The translations under genes were made by a program, and so were the position numbers. Under the pieces are notes generated by a model, which was given only the letters and a program-made list of their open reading frames with translations, was not told the origin of the DNA and ran no database searches. This document shows, piece by piece, positions 16,959 to 23,800 of a DNA stretch of 39,655 bases. This DNA comes from HGM04593 sp045592125. Lineage in GTDB: Bacteria; Bacteroidota; Bacteroidia; Bacteroidales; Bacteroidaceae. The stretch is taken from NCBI GenBank assembly GCA_045592125.1, contig JAZNUE010000006.1, positions 1 to 39,655 of the forward strand, read 5' to 3'. Each line of letters starts with the position of its first letter. The first letter of the stretch is position 1.

Positions 16959-18074
16959 ATGAAACAATACATTGAAATAGAGAACCACGATGTTCTCCAG
17001 CCTTTGCTCTATCCAGGAGCCGTACTTGAGCATTATGCCTTCCAGAATATCGATTTCGGGAACAATGCCGTGCAGTGCCGTTTTAAGGACTGCATATTCT
17101 TCGGCTGCTCTATGCCCGACGCTATGCGGGCCGGGCTCGCCTCCGACTGCAGTGTGCTCCCGAAGCTTCCTTCGCCGTTCAATCCTTTCCCGGCACATCT
17201 CTATTCTCCTGCAGAGCTTTATGCGGGATATGACTTCCGCAATCCCTCTACCTTTGAGCAGTGCTATGACACCCGCATATACAGCCATTACATCTCTCAT
17301 GGCAAGCAGGCAACCGACATTGCCGAGACTCTTGCCCGCTCGCTGCACGACCATTCAGTGAGCGACGCGCTGCACGACATGCTTGCCCTGTATGATGAGC
17401 GTAGTGTAGTGGCTGTTATGGGCGGACATTCGCTGCTGCGCACCGATGACACCTACCGCAAGGTGGTGCTCATTGGAAAGCACCTTGCCGAGCAGGACTG
17501 CCTGCTGGTGACCGGCGGCGGTCCAGGCGCCATGGAGGCCGCTCACCTTGGCGCATGGCTTGCAGGACGTCATGACACGGCAGTGGACAGTGCCATTGCC
17601 ATGCTGTCGCATGCCCCTTCGTTCAAGGACAAGGAGTGGCTCTCATCGGCCTTCCTGCTTATGGAGAACATGCCCCGAGTGAGCGATTGCTGCAGCATTG
17701 GCATACCGACATGGTTCTATGGGCATGAGCCGGCAACACCGTTCGCCACACACATAGCAAAGTACTTTGACAACAGCATACGCGAGGATGGCCTGCTGGC
17801 CATAGCAAAGGGCGGGGTCATATATTCCCCAGGCAGTGCAGGCACCTTGCAGGAGATATTCCAGGACGCAGCGCAGAACCATTACCTTACTTGCGGGTAT
17901 GCCAGCCCAATGGTTTTCCTAGGCGTTGGATACTGGACTGCGCAGTTCCCCGTTTACCCGCTGCTGCAGAGTATGCATGAAAAGGGCTGCTACAGGAACC
18001 TGCTGCTCTCGCTTACCGATGAGCCGGCCGAGGCCGTCAGCAAGATAATGGCCTTTAAAAATTCCAGGACATAA
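16959..18074 (+). CDS. LOG-family Rossmann protein (putative nucleotide phosphoribohydrolase)
   Basis: This 371-residue protein contains the LOG/TIGR00730-type fold from about residue 150: VVAVMGGHSLLRTD, VTGGGPGAMEAAHLGAW and, near the end, YSPGSAGTLQEIFQDA, a variant of the PGGxGTxxE signature (SPGSAGT here). LOG enzymes remove ribose 5-phosphate from nucleoside monophosphates, and the longer bacterial members such as PpnN are linked to purine salvage and the stringent response. The N-terminal 140 residues (YPGAVLEHYAFQNIDF...) are an extra domain I do not recognise. The Gly-Gly to Gly-Ser change in the motif leaves activity uncertain. It follows hydF by 18 nt, probably in the same transcript. 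Confidence 0.82.
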   Translation: MKQYIEIENHDVLQPLLYPGAVLEHYAFQNIDFGNNAVQCRFKDCIFFGCSMPDAMRAGLASDCSVLPKLPSPFNPFPAHLYSPAELYAGYDFRNPSTFEQCYDTRIYSHYISHGKQATDIAETLARSLHDHSVSDALHDMLALYDERSVVAVMGGHSLLRTDDTYRKVVLIGKHLAEQDCLLVTGGGPGAMEAAHLGAWLAGRHDTAVDSAIAMLSHAPSFKDKEWLSSAFLLMENMPRVSDCCSIGIPTWFYGHEPATPFATHIAKYFDNSIREDGLLAIAKGGVIYSPGSAGTLQEIFQDAAQNHYLTCGYASPMVFLGVGYWTAQFPVYPLLQSMHEKGCYRNLLLSLTDEPAEAVSKIMAFKNSRT

Positions 18075-18117
18075 ATCTAAACAGTTCCTTAGATGAAGTG
18101 AACTCGCATAATTTCTG

Positions 18118-18125
18118 TATCTTTG
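18118..18125 (+). promoter_or_regulatory. -7 box for umuDC
   Basis: TATCTTTG fits TAnnTTTG and ends only 8 nt before the umuD ATG at 18134, so the message is probably leaderless or nearly so. No LexA-type palindrome was recognised around it. Confidence 0.55.
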
Positions 18126-18133
18126 CTGACGAG

Positions 18134-18562
18134 ATGGATAAGTTTATACCACATACGATTGATTGCGAGGAACCTTTTGAGGGCAGGATGCTTGGCGAAG
18201 TTAAGGCGGGGTTCCCCTCGCCGGCCGAGGACATGCGCGAGAGGCTGGACCTCGTGAGGCTGCTTGTCAGGAACAGGGCGGCCACTTTCTTTTTCCGTGT
18301 TTGCGGAGTGTCGATGGTTGACGCTGATATGGACGAGGGCGATATAATTATAGTCGACAGGTCTATCGAACCCTACAATAACTGCAAGGCGGTGTGCTTC
18401 ATTGATGGCGAATATACCGTTAAGCGTGTCGAGATTGGCAAGGAGTGTGTGCGCCTAATGCCGGCTAACGAGAATAATACTGCATACAGGCCTATTGAGG
18501 TGACCGCGGAGAATAATTTCCTGGTATGGGGTGTGGTTACCTATGTAATAAAGAAGATGTAG
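18134..18562 (+). CDS. umuD: UmuD-like S24 peptidase (translesion polymerase accessory)
   Basis: This 142-residue LexA/UmuD-type self-cleaving protein trims its own N-terminus to activate the partner UmuC polymerase. With the ATG at 18134 (MDKFIPHTID) the numbering fits E. coli UmuD closely: cleavage site A25-G26 (VKAGFPSPAED), nucleophile S60 (CGVSMVDADMDEGD) and general base K97 (YTVKRVEIG). The GTG at 18098 would lie upstream of the -7 box and is rejected. There is no DNA-binding domain, so it is UmuD and not LexA. The stop is 2 nt before umuC. Such pairs are usually SOS-induced and are often carried by phages and plasmids in Bacteroidetes. Confidence 0.94.
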   Translation: MDKFIPHTIDCEEPFEGRMLGEVKAGFPSPAEDMRERLDLVRLLVRNRAATFFFRVCGVSMVDADMDEGDIIIVDRSIEPYNNCKAVCFIDGEYTVKRVEIGKECVRLMPANENNTAYRPIEVTAENNFLVWGVVTYVIKKM

Positions 18563-18564
18563 CG

Positions 18565-19830
18565 ATGTTTGCCCTTGCTGACTGCAATAATTTCTTCGCT
18601 TCTTGCGAGCGGGTGTTCCGTCCCGACTTGCAGGGCAGGCCCGTGATTGTGCTGTCGAGCAATGACGGGTGCGTTATTGCGCGCAGCAACGAGGCCAAGG
18701 CGCTGGGCATAAGGATGGGCGACCCGTTCTTCAAGATTAGGGAATTCGTGAAGAAGTACAGCATTGCAGTGTTCTCGGGGAACATGGCGCTCTATGGCGA
18801 CATGTCGCAAAGGGTGCGCTGGGTACTTGAGGAGTTCGCCCCAAGCATTGAGGTGTATTCGATTGATGAGGCATTCCTTGACCTGCGGGGCGTTACGGGT
18901 GTCGACTTTGACGAGTATGCAAAGAGAATTTCGGCACAGTGCTGGAGATTTACTTCAATACCGGTGTCGGTAGGCATTGCTCCCACAAAGACTCTGGCAA
19001 AGATTGCCTCAAAGCTGTGCAAGCAGTACCCGAGACTTAACGGCGGCTGCTATATGCACCGGCAGCAGGATATCGAGAAGGTGCTGCGCAAGTTCCCGAT
19101 AGAGGATGTGTGGGGCATTGGCCGCCGCTCGGTCCCAAGGCTCAAGGCAAGAGGGATTGGCACTGCATATGAATTCACGCAATTGCCCGAAGGGGCAGTG
19201 CAGGCGATGTTCGGCATTACAGGCGTAAGGACCTGGAAGGAACTGCAAGGCATTCCTTGCATTGGGTTTGAGGACGGGTTTGAGGCGAGGCAGTCGGTAT
19301 GCGTGTCGCGCAGTTTCTCAACAGAGATATATGATGTAAAGGAACTGCAGGAGCAGGTTGCGAATTTTGCTTCGTCAGTAGCCCTTAAGCTCCGCAAGCA
19401 GCGTAGCGTGACATCGGAATTGGTTGTCTTTGCCTACACAAACCGTTTCAAGGAGAACCTGCCGCAGGCGCAAGCGAGCGCATTGCTCCCCTTTGCCACG
19501 CCCACTGCCGATGAACGCACTATTATCGCTAATGCAACAGCTGCTGCCAAGACGCTGTTCAAGGATGGGTATGGCTACAAGAAGGCCGGCGTTATTGCAA
19601 CAAGGATTGCCGACGGGGATAGTGTAATGCACTCGCTGTTCGAGGATACAGAGGCTGTTGAGCGGGAACGCAAGATAACCTCGGCATTAGATGCCATTAA
19701 CTCGGCCTTTGGGGCGGGTACGGTGAGGCTGGCGGTCCAGGGCAGCGGAAAGATAAAGACATCGAGCGAGAACCAGTCGCCGCACTATACAACGCTCTGG
19801 AGCGACATCCCTGCCGTAACGGTCAAATAG
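18565..19830 (+). CDS. umuC: Y-family DNA polymerase V catalytic subunit UmuC
   Basis: This 421-residue error-prone polymerase copies past DNA lesions. MFALADCNNFFASCERVFRP carries the first catalytic aspartate, SNDGCVIARSNEAKALGIRM is the finger region, and YSIDEAFLDL holds the second catalytic acid pair. GIGRRSVPRLKARGIG is the helix-hairpin-helix, and the little-finger domain follows with CVSRSFSTEI. The C-terminal SPHYTTLWSDIPAV tail is UmuC-like. The ATG at 18565, two bases after umuD, gives the standard family start. Coupling with umuD is near certain. It sits at the left border of the phage-like block, so it may be part of that element or a host locus. Confidence 0.95.
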   Translation: MFALADCNNFFASCERVFRPDLQGRPVIVLSSNDGCVIARSNEAKALGIRMGDPFFKIREFVKKYSIAVFSGNMALYGDMSQRVRWVLEEFAPSIEVYSIDEAFLDLRGVTGVDFDEYAKRISAQCWRFTSIPVSVGIAPTKTLAKIASKLCKQYPRLNGGCYMHRQQDIEKVLRKFPIEDVWGIGRRSVPRLKARGIGTAYEFTQLPEGAVQAMFGITGVRTWKELQGIPCIGFEDGFEARQSVCVSRSFSTEIYDVKELQEQVANFASSVALKLRKQRSVTSELVVFAYTNRFKENLPQAQASALLPFATPTADERTIIANATAAAKTLFKDGYGYKKAGVIATRIADGDSVMHSLFEDTEAVERERKITSALDAINSAFGAGTVRLAVQGSGKIKTSSENQSPHYTTLWSDIPAVTVK

Positions 19831-19867
19831 CTGCTTGCTTACTCGCAACTTTCTCTGTACTCCGCTT

Positions 19868-20056
19868 TCAGCCTTTTCTTATTTCCCTTAGCAGTCTCTT
19901 GCGGTTTTTCTCGATGTATATGCTGCACCTTATGAACACGACGAATGCAGCAACGAAGAGCATTGTGGCTATTATGCTCCTGTATACAAGTCCCATGCTG
20001 CCTGCCATTGCTACAATGGAGGCAATCTGAAGTGTTATTAGCGTGTTTGCTTTCAT
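19868..20056 (-). CDS. Small membrane protein, unknown
   Basis: This 62-residue protein has two hydrophobic helices (LITLQIASIVAMAGSMGLVY and SIIATMLFVAAFVVFIRCSI) and a basic tail EKNRKRLLREIRKG, so it is an inner-membrane hairpin with positive ends. Its ATG overlaps the stop of the upstream 129-residue gene (ATGA, 20053-20056), which supports both being genuine and coupled. The family is not recognised. Holins are similarly small, but nothing lytic is nearby, so a holin call would be speculation. Confidence 0.6.
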   Translation of the reverse strand: MKANTLITLQIASIVAMAGSMGLVYRSIIATMLFVAAFVVFIRCSIYIEKNRKRLLREIRKG

Positions 20057-20442
20057 AGTGCCTTTCCTGTCTTGAAATTCCAGTGTATAAGCCTGTTGCC
20101 GTCGCCAGTATCACAGCCTGCAGTGAGTATTGCACGGTCGATGAGCTTCCCGCGGCAGCGCAGTGTTACGCTCCCAATCTCGTTCTCGTCCCCCGATACA
20201 TATCCGCAGCTGTACATTATCTGGCAACCGTTGCGTGCTGCGGCTTTCCTTCTCTCTTCAAGGAACAGGCTCACATACTCCTTCTCCAGGTACTCTTTCT
20301 TTATTGAGTACACTTCACAAATGTTGCTCCCGCTCCTCTTCTCTTCTCCCCGGACGTGGCGTATATGCCTTACCCACCCGAGCAATCTCTCGCATGCCTC
20401 TTCAAGCATGCCTGTGATGTTTTCCAATGTCCTGCTTTTCAT
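20053..20442 (-). CDS. Uncharacterised small protein, divergent from the phage-type repressor
   Basis: This 129-residue soluble protein has a charged helical N-terminal half (ITGMLEEACERLLGWVRHIR, then SIKKEYLEKEYVSLFLEERR) and a C-terminal half with strands and cysteines (NGCQIMYSCGYVSG, VTLRCRGKLIDRAIL). No family is recognised. It is transcribed away from the S24 repressor across a 337-nt gap that holds two palindromes, the arrangement of an early or immunity operon in temperate phages. It overlaps the 62-residue membrane protein by 4 nt. Confidence 0.6.
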   Translation of the reverse strand: MKSRTLENITGMLEEACERLLGWVRHIRHVRGEEKRSGSNICEVYSIKKEYLEKEYVSLFLEERRKAAARNGCQIMYSCGYVSGDENEIGSVTLRCRGKLIDRAILTAGCDTGDGNRLIHWNFKTGKAL

Positions 20443-20554
20443 AGAATTTGCTTATTTCTTTCTATATTGCTGATTAATCCCCTGTTTTTCCCCTAATTTG
20501 TTTGCCTGCAGCCTAAAATTATTGCTGTTTTTCTTTTCTTTTGCCAGAAATTGC

Positions 20555-20659
20555 TATATTTGCGGCGTGTTGCATGTAAATGCGGTATAGTCATTTGCTG
20601 CTGCAAATATAAGATGTTTTCCTCAAATGGAGATGCTGTAATAGCCAAAAACGGCTATT
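20555..20659 (+). promoter_or_regulatory. Candidate promoter and operator palindromes upstream of the S24 repressor
   Basis: TATATTTG (20555-20562) matches TAnnTTTG. Downstream lie ATTTGC-TGCT-GCAAAT (20593-20608) and AATAGCC-AAAAAC-GGCTATT (20640-20659). Both are short perfect inverted repeats, and the second overlaps CCAAAA...TTTTGG. They lie in the 337-nt gap between the repressor and the divergent 129-residue gene, where operators would be expected. The rest of the gap is AT-rich with no credible gene. Confidence 0.4.
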
Positions 20660-20779
20660 TTGGAATGTGTCTAAATAGGGAGACGGTTTCCCGTACCTCT
20701 TGAATGGGTACAATGAGAATAGTGTTGCTGGATTCCAGATGGAACTGCTGCTTAGGCTTTAACTAAAACTTATATATTT

Positions 20780-21406
20780 ATGGATAATAGTATCAAGACA
20801 AGAGTGATTGAGGTTCTCAAGTATAAAGGACTTAATGTAAACAGGGCAAGCAAGATACTTGGCATACCGCAGCGTACGCTTAACCGTCAGGTGAACGAAG
20901 GCGGCAACATAAGCATGGACCTGGTCTATGCCATTCTGAACACCTTTACCGAAATCTCTCCGGCCTGGCTCGTTACCGGCGATGGAAACATGTTTGCAGG
21001 GGATAACGGGCCCGCAGTTGTGGGCGTGCCTTTCTACCAGGACTTGCCGGTTAGTGCCGGTCACCGTGACACATTTGACCCTGCGCAGGAGACTCCTTCG
21101 TCCTATATATCAGTCCCGCTGAATGGCGCCGATTTCTATTTCCCCGTGTCGGGCAACTCAATGGAGCCAGAGATTAATGACGGCGACATTGTGGGCGTGA
21201 AGAGGGTAGAGCGTAGCGAAGGCATTGAGCATGGAGTCGTGTATATGGTTGTGACAAACGAGAACCGCATGATTAAGCGCTGCTATCACGACAACAACGA
21301 CCCCGACCTCATCTGGTGCGTGTCGCCTAACTACCCCTCGTTCCCCATCCACAAGAACGATGTCTGTGCGCTGTTCCGCGTGGTAAACAGGATAGAGACA
21401 TTATAG
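20780..21406 (+). CDS. Phage-type HTH/S24 transcriptional repressor
   Basis: This 208-residue protein has an N-terminal helix-turn-helix (KYKGLNVNRASKILGIPQRT followed by LNRQV) and a C-terminal self-cleaving S24 peptidase domain. Catalytic S127 lies in VSGNSMEPEINDGD and general base K166 in ENRMIKRCY. The cleavage site is probably A93-G94 (PVSAGHRD), just after VPFYQDLP, the usual linker in Bacteroidetes repressors. Such proteins hold prophages silent and are inactivated when RecA is activated by DNA damage. The ATG at 20780 is clear. It faces away from the 129-residue gene across a palindrome-rich gap. With umuDC two genes away, the region would respond to DNA damage at two points. Confidence 0.9.
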   Translation: MDNSIKTRVIEVLKYKGLNVNRASKILGIPQRTLNRQVNEGGNISMDLVYAILNTFTEISPAWLVTGDGNMFAGDNGPAVVGVPFYQDLPVSAGHRDTFDPAQETPSSYISVPLNGADFYFPVSGNSMEPEINDGDIVGVKRVERSEGIEHGVVYMVVTNENRMIKRCYHDNNDPDLIWCVSPNYPSFPIHKNDVCALFRVVNRIETL

Positions 21407-21440
21407 TAACTATGATACTGTAAATAATATAGATGTGAGT

Positions 21441-22214
21441 ATGAAAACGAATAGGTTCTTTATGTTGTTTGCGGTTGCTTTCATCTTCTTGATGGCGTTC
21501 AGTCTTGAGGTCTCTGCACAAAGTAAAAATGAGAAAGTCCAGTATATTGTCAATACGATAAAGGATGAGCTTGGCGTTGCAGACGGCTTGAATGTACGTT
21601 CTGTCATTGTTGCAGGCAATACCGTTGTTGTTGATGTTGTCTCAACAGATGTGCCTGCTGAACTTTTCTGCGACATTGTGCACGCAGTCAAGAGTTATGT
21701 GAATGCAAATGATGTACAGCTCCGTCCTAAAGGCAAGGAGTTTGTTGACGCGTTCAATGCAGCGGGCTGCAAGGACATTTTGCTTAAGGCTTATGATGCA
21801 GGCAGCAGCAAGAGCGGCAATGTGAACCTTACAGCAAGGCAGTTTGCCGCCTTCTCGTGTATGGATGAAATAGACGACGATTCTCAATTGATGATAGACA
21901 TTATGTCTTATCTTCCAGTTGAGACATTTGTCAAGATTATGGCTGCTGGAGTTAAAGAGGAAGAGGGAACTGTTGTTCTTGAAAATAAAGTGATTTTTTT
22001 TATTATGAATATGCCGCCCGATGAACTTGACGAGATTTGGCAGGTAGAGGAGGAGTATCCAGGCGCAATGAAGGAGATGATGAGCAGGCAGGTGGCAGAA
22101 AATCAGGACCCGTCCGTTGGCATGCTTATTGAAATAGCCAAGAAACATGGATGTAAATTCGGTTTCAAATTTGCCTCACCTGGCCATAAGGCCTTAGAAG
22201 TCATTCTGGAATAG
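21441..22214 (+). CDS. Secreted protein of unknown function
   Basis: This 257-residue protein starts at ATG 21441 with a clear signal peptide (MKTNRFFMLFAVAFIFLMAF followed by SLEVSAQ, cleaved after the AQ or SA), so it is exported to the periplasm or outer surface. The mature part is acidic and mixed alpha/beta, with a repeated-looking pattern in LGVADGLNVRSVIVAGNTVV and later ELDEIWQVEEEYPGAMKEMM. I do not recognise the family. It follows the repressor on the same strand after 34 nt, so it may be expressed from the prophage (a lysogenic conversion gene). A strong terminator lies 150 nt downstream. Confidence 0.72.
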   Translation: MKTNRFFMLFAVAFIFLMAFSLEVSAQSKNEKVQYIVNTIKDELGVADGLNVRSVIVAGNTVVVDVVSTDVPAELFCDIVHAVKSYVNANDVQLRPKGKEFVDAFNAAGCKDILLKAYDAGSSKSGNVNLTARQFAAFSCMDEIDDDSQLMIDIMSYLPVETFVKIMAAGVKEEEGTVVLENKVIFFIMNMPPDELDEIWQVEEEYPGAMKEMMSRQVAENQDPSVGMLIEIAKKHGCKFGFKFASPGHKALEVILE

Positions 22215-22359
22215 CCTGCAGCCAATGTGGCGTGAAAAAGATAATTATTGGCAAAATAATGAAAATGCCTGTATGGTTTTTTTACACTAATATTGCACTT
22301 GCTTTCACAGGGATGCTTGCACCCCTGAATGATAAGTGATTTATGGTGTTTGTTTGATG

Positions 22360-22394
22360 GTTGTGCCGGAACGTGTTTCCGGCACAACTTTTTT
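22360..22394 (+). terminator. Rho-independent terminator
   Basis: GTTGTGCCGGAA (22360-22371) and TTCCGGCACAAC (22377-22388) form a perfect 12-bp stem with a 5-nt loop, followed by six T (22389-22394). It ends the repressor/secreted-protein transcript. Confidence 0.9.
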
Positions 22395-22433
22395 GGCATG
22401 TGGCCTTGAATTCCTATGCACTCGCATGCGGCC

Positions 22434-22475
22434 GTTTAGAGATTCCTCGTCGCTTTGCTCGCTTGGAACCGCAGG
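22434..22475. repeat. Diverged R1 repeat
   Basis: TTTAGAGATTCCTCGTCGC, then TTTGCTCGCTTGGAAC, is an inverse, diverged copy of the GAGGAATCTCT end of family R1. The remaining gap sequence up to 22592 shows no other feature. Confidence 0.4.
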
Positions 22476-22592
22476 TAGCCGCCCATAGGGGCCAAAGGCA
22501 ATGACAGATACGCACCCTCATGTCATGGTGCTCTTTTGCAGTACTGACAGGCCACGCAGGTGCTCCTCTTTGTCAGTCCTCTTCTTTTCATC

Positions 22593-22832
22593 TCATTCAA
22601 TGCCCCTGAGCGTCTGCTGCAGCAGGGCGCTAATCTCTTCCCCTCCATTCTCCCGTTCCTTGCTGAGCTTTACAAGGAAATCGGCCGTAGTCTTCAGCGC
22701 CTGGTTAATTGTTCCTGGGTCCTCACAGTTTTCAGTGAGACGCTCCAGTCTCTGTATGAGCCTGTGGAACAGCGCCAGCGTCTCGTTGTGCACGTCATCA
22801 ATGGTTACGTCATTCTTTCTTTTCTTTGTCAT
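22593..22832 (-). CDS. Small helical protein in the phage block, unknown
   Basis: This 79-residue charged, all-helical protein (MTKKRKNDVTIDDVHNETLA, then LFHRLIQRLERLTENCEDPG) has heptad-like spacing suggesting a coiled coil. It is the only gene on the minus strand inside the virion region, and its start is 42 nt from the large inverted repeat at 22875-22931. No family is recognised. A packaging or scaffolding role would be guesswork. Confidence 0.55.
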   Translation of the reverse strand: MTKKRKNDVTIDDVHNETLALFHRLIQRLERLTENCEDPGTINQALKTTADFLVKLSKERENGGEEISALLQQTLRGIE

Positions 22833-22874
22833 GGCAGTTTTTACCGGCTAATATAGCCATGCTTTCGTCTGTTA

Positions 22875-22931
22875 AGGTTGCTGTGATGACAAATTATTCT
22901 CTTTTAGCCACTTGTGTCATTACAGCAACCT
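22875..22931. promoter_or_regulatory. 17-bp near-perfect inverted repeat between divergent phage genes
   Basis: AGGTTGCTGTGATGACA (22875-22891) and TGTCATTACAGCAACCT (22915-22931) pair at 16 of 17 positions around a 23-nt spacer. It sits in the gap between the 79-residue gene (minus) and the 184-residue gene (plus). It could be an operator for both, an RNA hairpin, or a recombination site. No U-tract follows on either strand, which argues against a terminator. Confidence 0.7.
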
Positions 22932-22970
22932 CGTTCCTTGCCTGCGGCATTTCTTTTGCAGCAAAAAAAC

Positions 22971-23525
22971 ATGAGTCTACCAATGTTACTTACAGGCCTT
23001 AACGGCGCGTTAGGCCTCTATTCCACAGTCAAGGGAATCTATGATTCCGCAGCAGGGTCCTCAAGGCAGGACAAGTTGAGAAAGCAGGCGCTTGCCGATG
23101 AGGATGCCTGGTACAGGAGGAACTATTATGGCAGCTACCTTGGGAGCTCGGCAGCGCGTGCGGCCATCAAGAGGGTCGAGGACAGCCTGCGCAGGACTAA
23201 CAGCCAGGAACGTGCCTATGGCATGGTGAATGGTTCAACGCCCGAGCATGCAATTGCGCGCAGCGAGAAAGGATTGCGCGCAATGGAGAACGTGATGTCT
23301 GGCATTGCCGCCAATGAGGACGAGCGCAAGACGCGTGTCGACGCTGCGCATAGGCAGAACAGGCAGGCGCTCCTTGCAAGCGAAATCAGCAGTTCCAGGG
23401 AGAGTGCATCAAGGGGGCAGAATCTCCTTGGCACTGGCTATACCCTGCTGCAGAACGCGCTCCGCGGCGTAGAGTGGGGAAGGGAGAGGCATGACGACGA
23501 AAACGATGAAACCGGCAATGTATAG
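22971..23525 (+). CDS. Putative internal virion (DNA-ejection) protein, small
   Basis: This 184-residue protein starts at ATG 22971 (MSLPMLLTGLNGALGLYSTV); the GTG at 22914 lies inside the inverted repeat and is rejected. The N-terminal 30 residues are hydrophobic and glycine-rich, and the rest is Arg/Ser-rich and helical (SSAARAAIKRVEDSLRRTNS). Size, layout and place in front of a giant virion protein and a portal resemble the gp14-like ejection proteins of podoviruses. That match is by architecture, not by recognised sequence identity. It lies 5 nt before the 82-residue gene. Confidence 0.65.
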   Translation: MSLPMLLTGLNGALGLYSTVKGIYDSAAGSSRQDKLRKQALADEDAWYRRNYYGSYLGSSAARAAIKRVEDSLRRTNSQERAYGMVNGSTPEHAIARSEKGLRAMENVMSGIAANEDERKTRVDAAHRQNRQALLASEISSSRESASRGQNLLGTGYTLLQNALRGVEWGRERHDDENDETGNV

Positions 23526-23530
23526 CAGAG

Positions 23531-23779
23531 ATGGAGCAGTTCATAGACTATAGCGGCCTGGAAGAGCGTCTTGGCAAGGCCTGGAGCAATGAGGCCCGCA
23601 GGCTTGCCGAGAGCAGGAGACAGCGCAATCTTGCCAGTATGGCAACTTTCATGTCGGACATTCTCGCAAGCAAGGAGAGTAATGGCATGCCGCTGCCGCT
23701 AGGCTCAAGGCTGCCGGTTGACTATTCGGGAAGGATTGCAAGGACTCTCCTTCTTGGTAACAAGAGAGAAGCAAAGTAA
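23531..23779 (+). CDS. Small phage protein, unknown
   Basis: This 82-residue basic protein (MEQFIDYSGLEERLGKAWSN, then EARRLAESRRQRNLA) is helical in the first half, with PLGSRLPVDYSGRIARTLLL at the end. It starts 5 nt after the previous stop and ends 21 nt before the 1601-residue gene, so it is locked into the virion operon. No family is recognised. Confidence 0.62.
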   Translation: MEQFIDYSGLEERLGKAWSNEARRLAESRRQRNLASMATFMSDILASKESNGMPLPLGSRLPVDYSGRIARTLLLGNKREAK

Positions 23780-23800
23780 TAATAGAAAAAACTATCTTAA

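Noticed and set aside
20614..20703. 29-codon frame before the S24 repressor
   Set aside because: It overlaps the palindromes and has no ribosome-binding signal or protein-like character.
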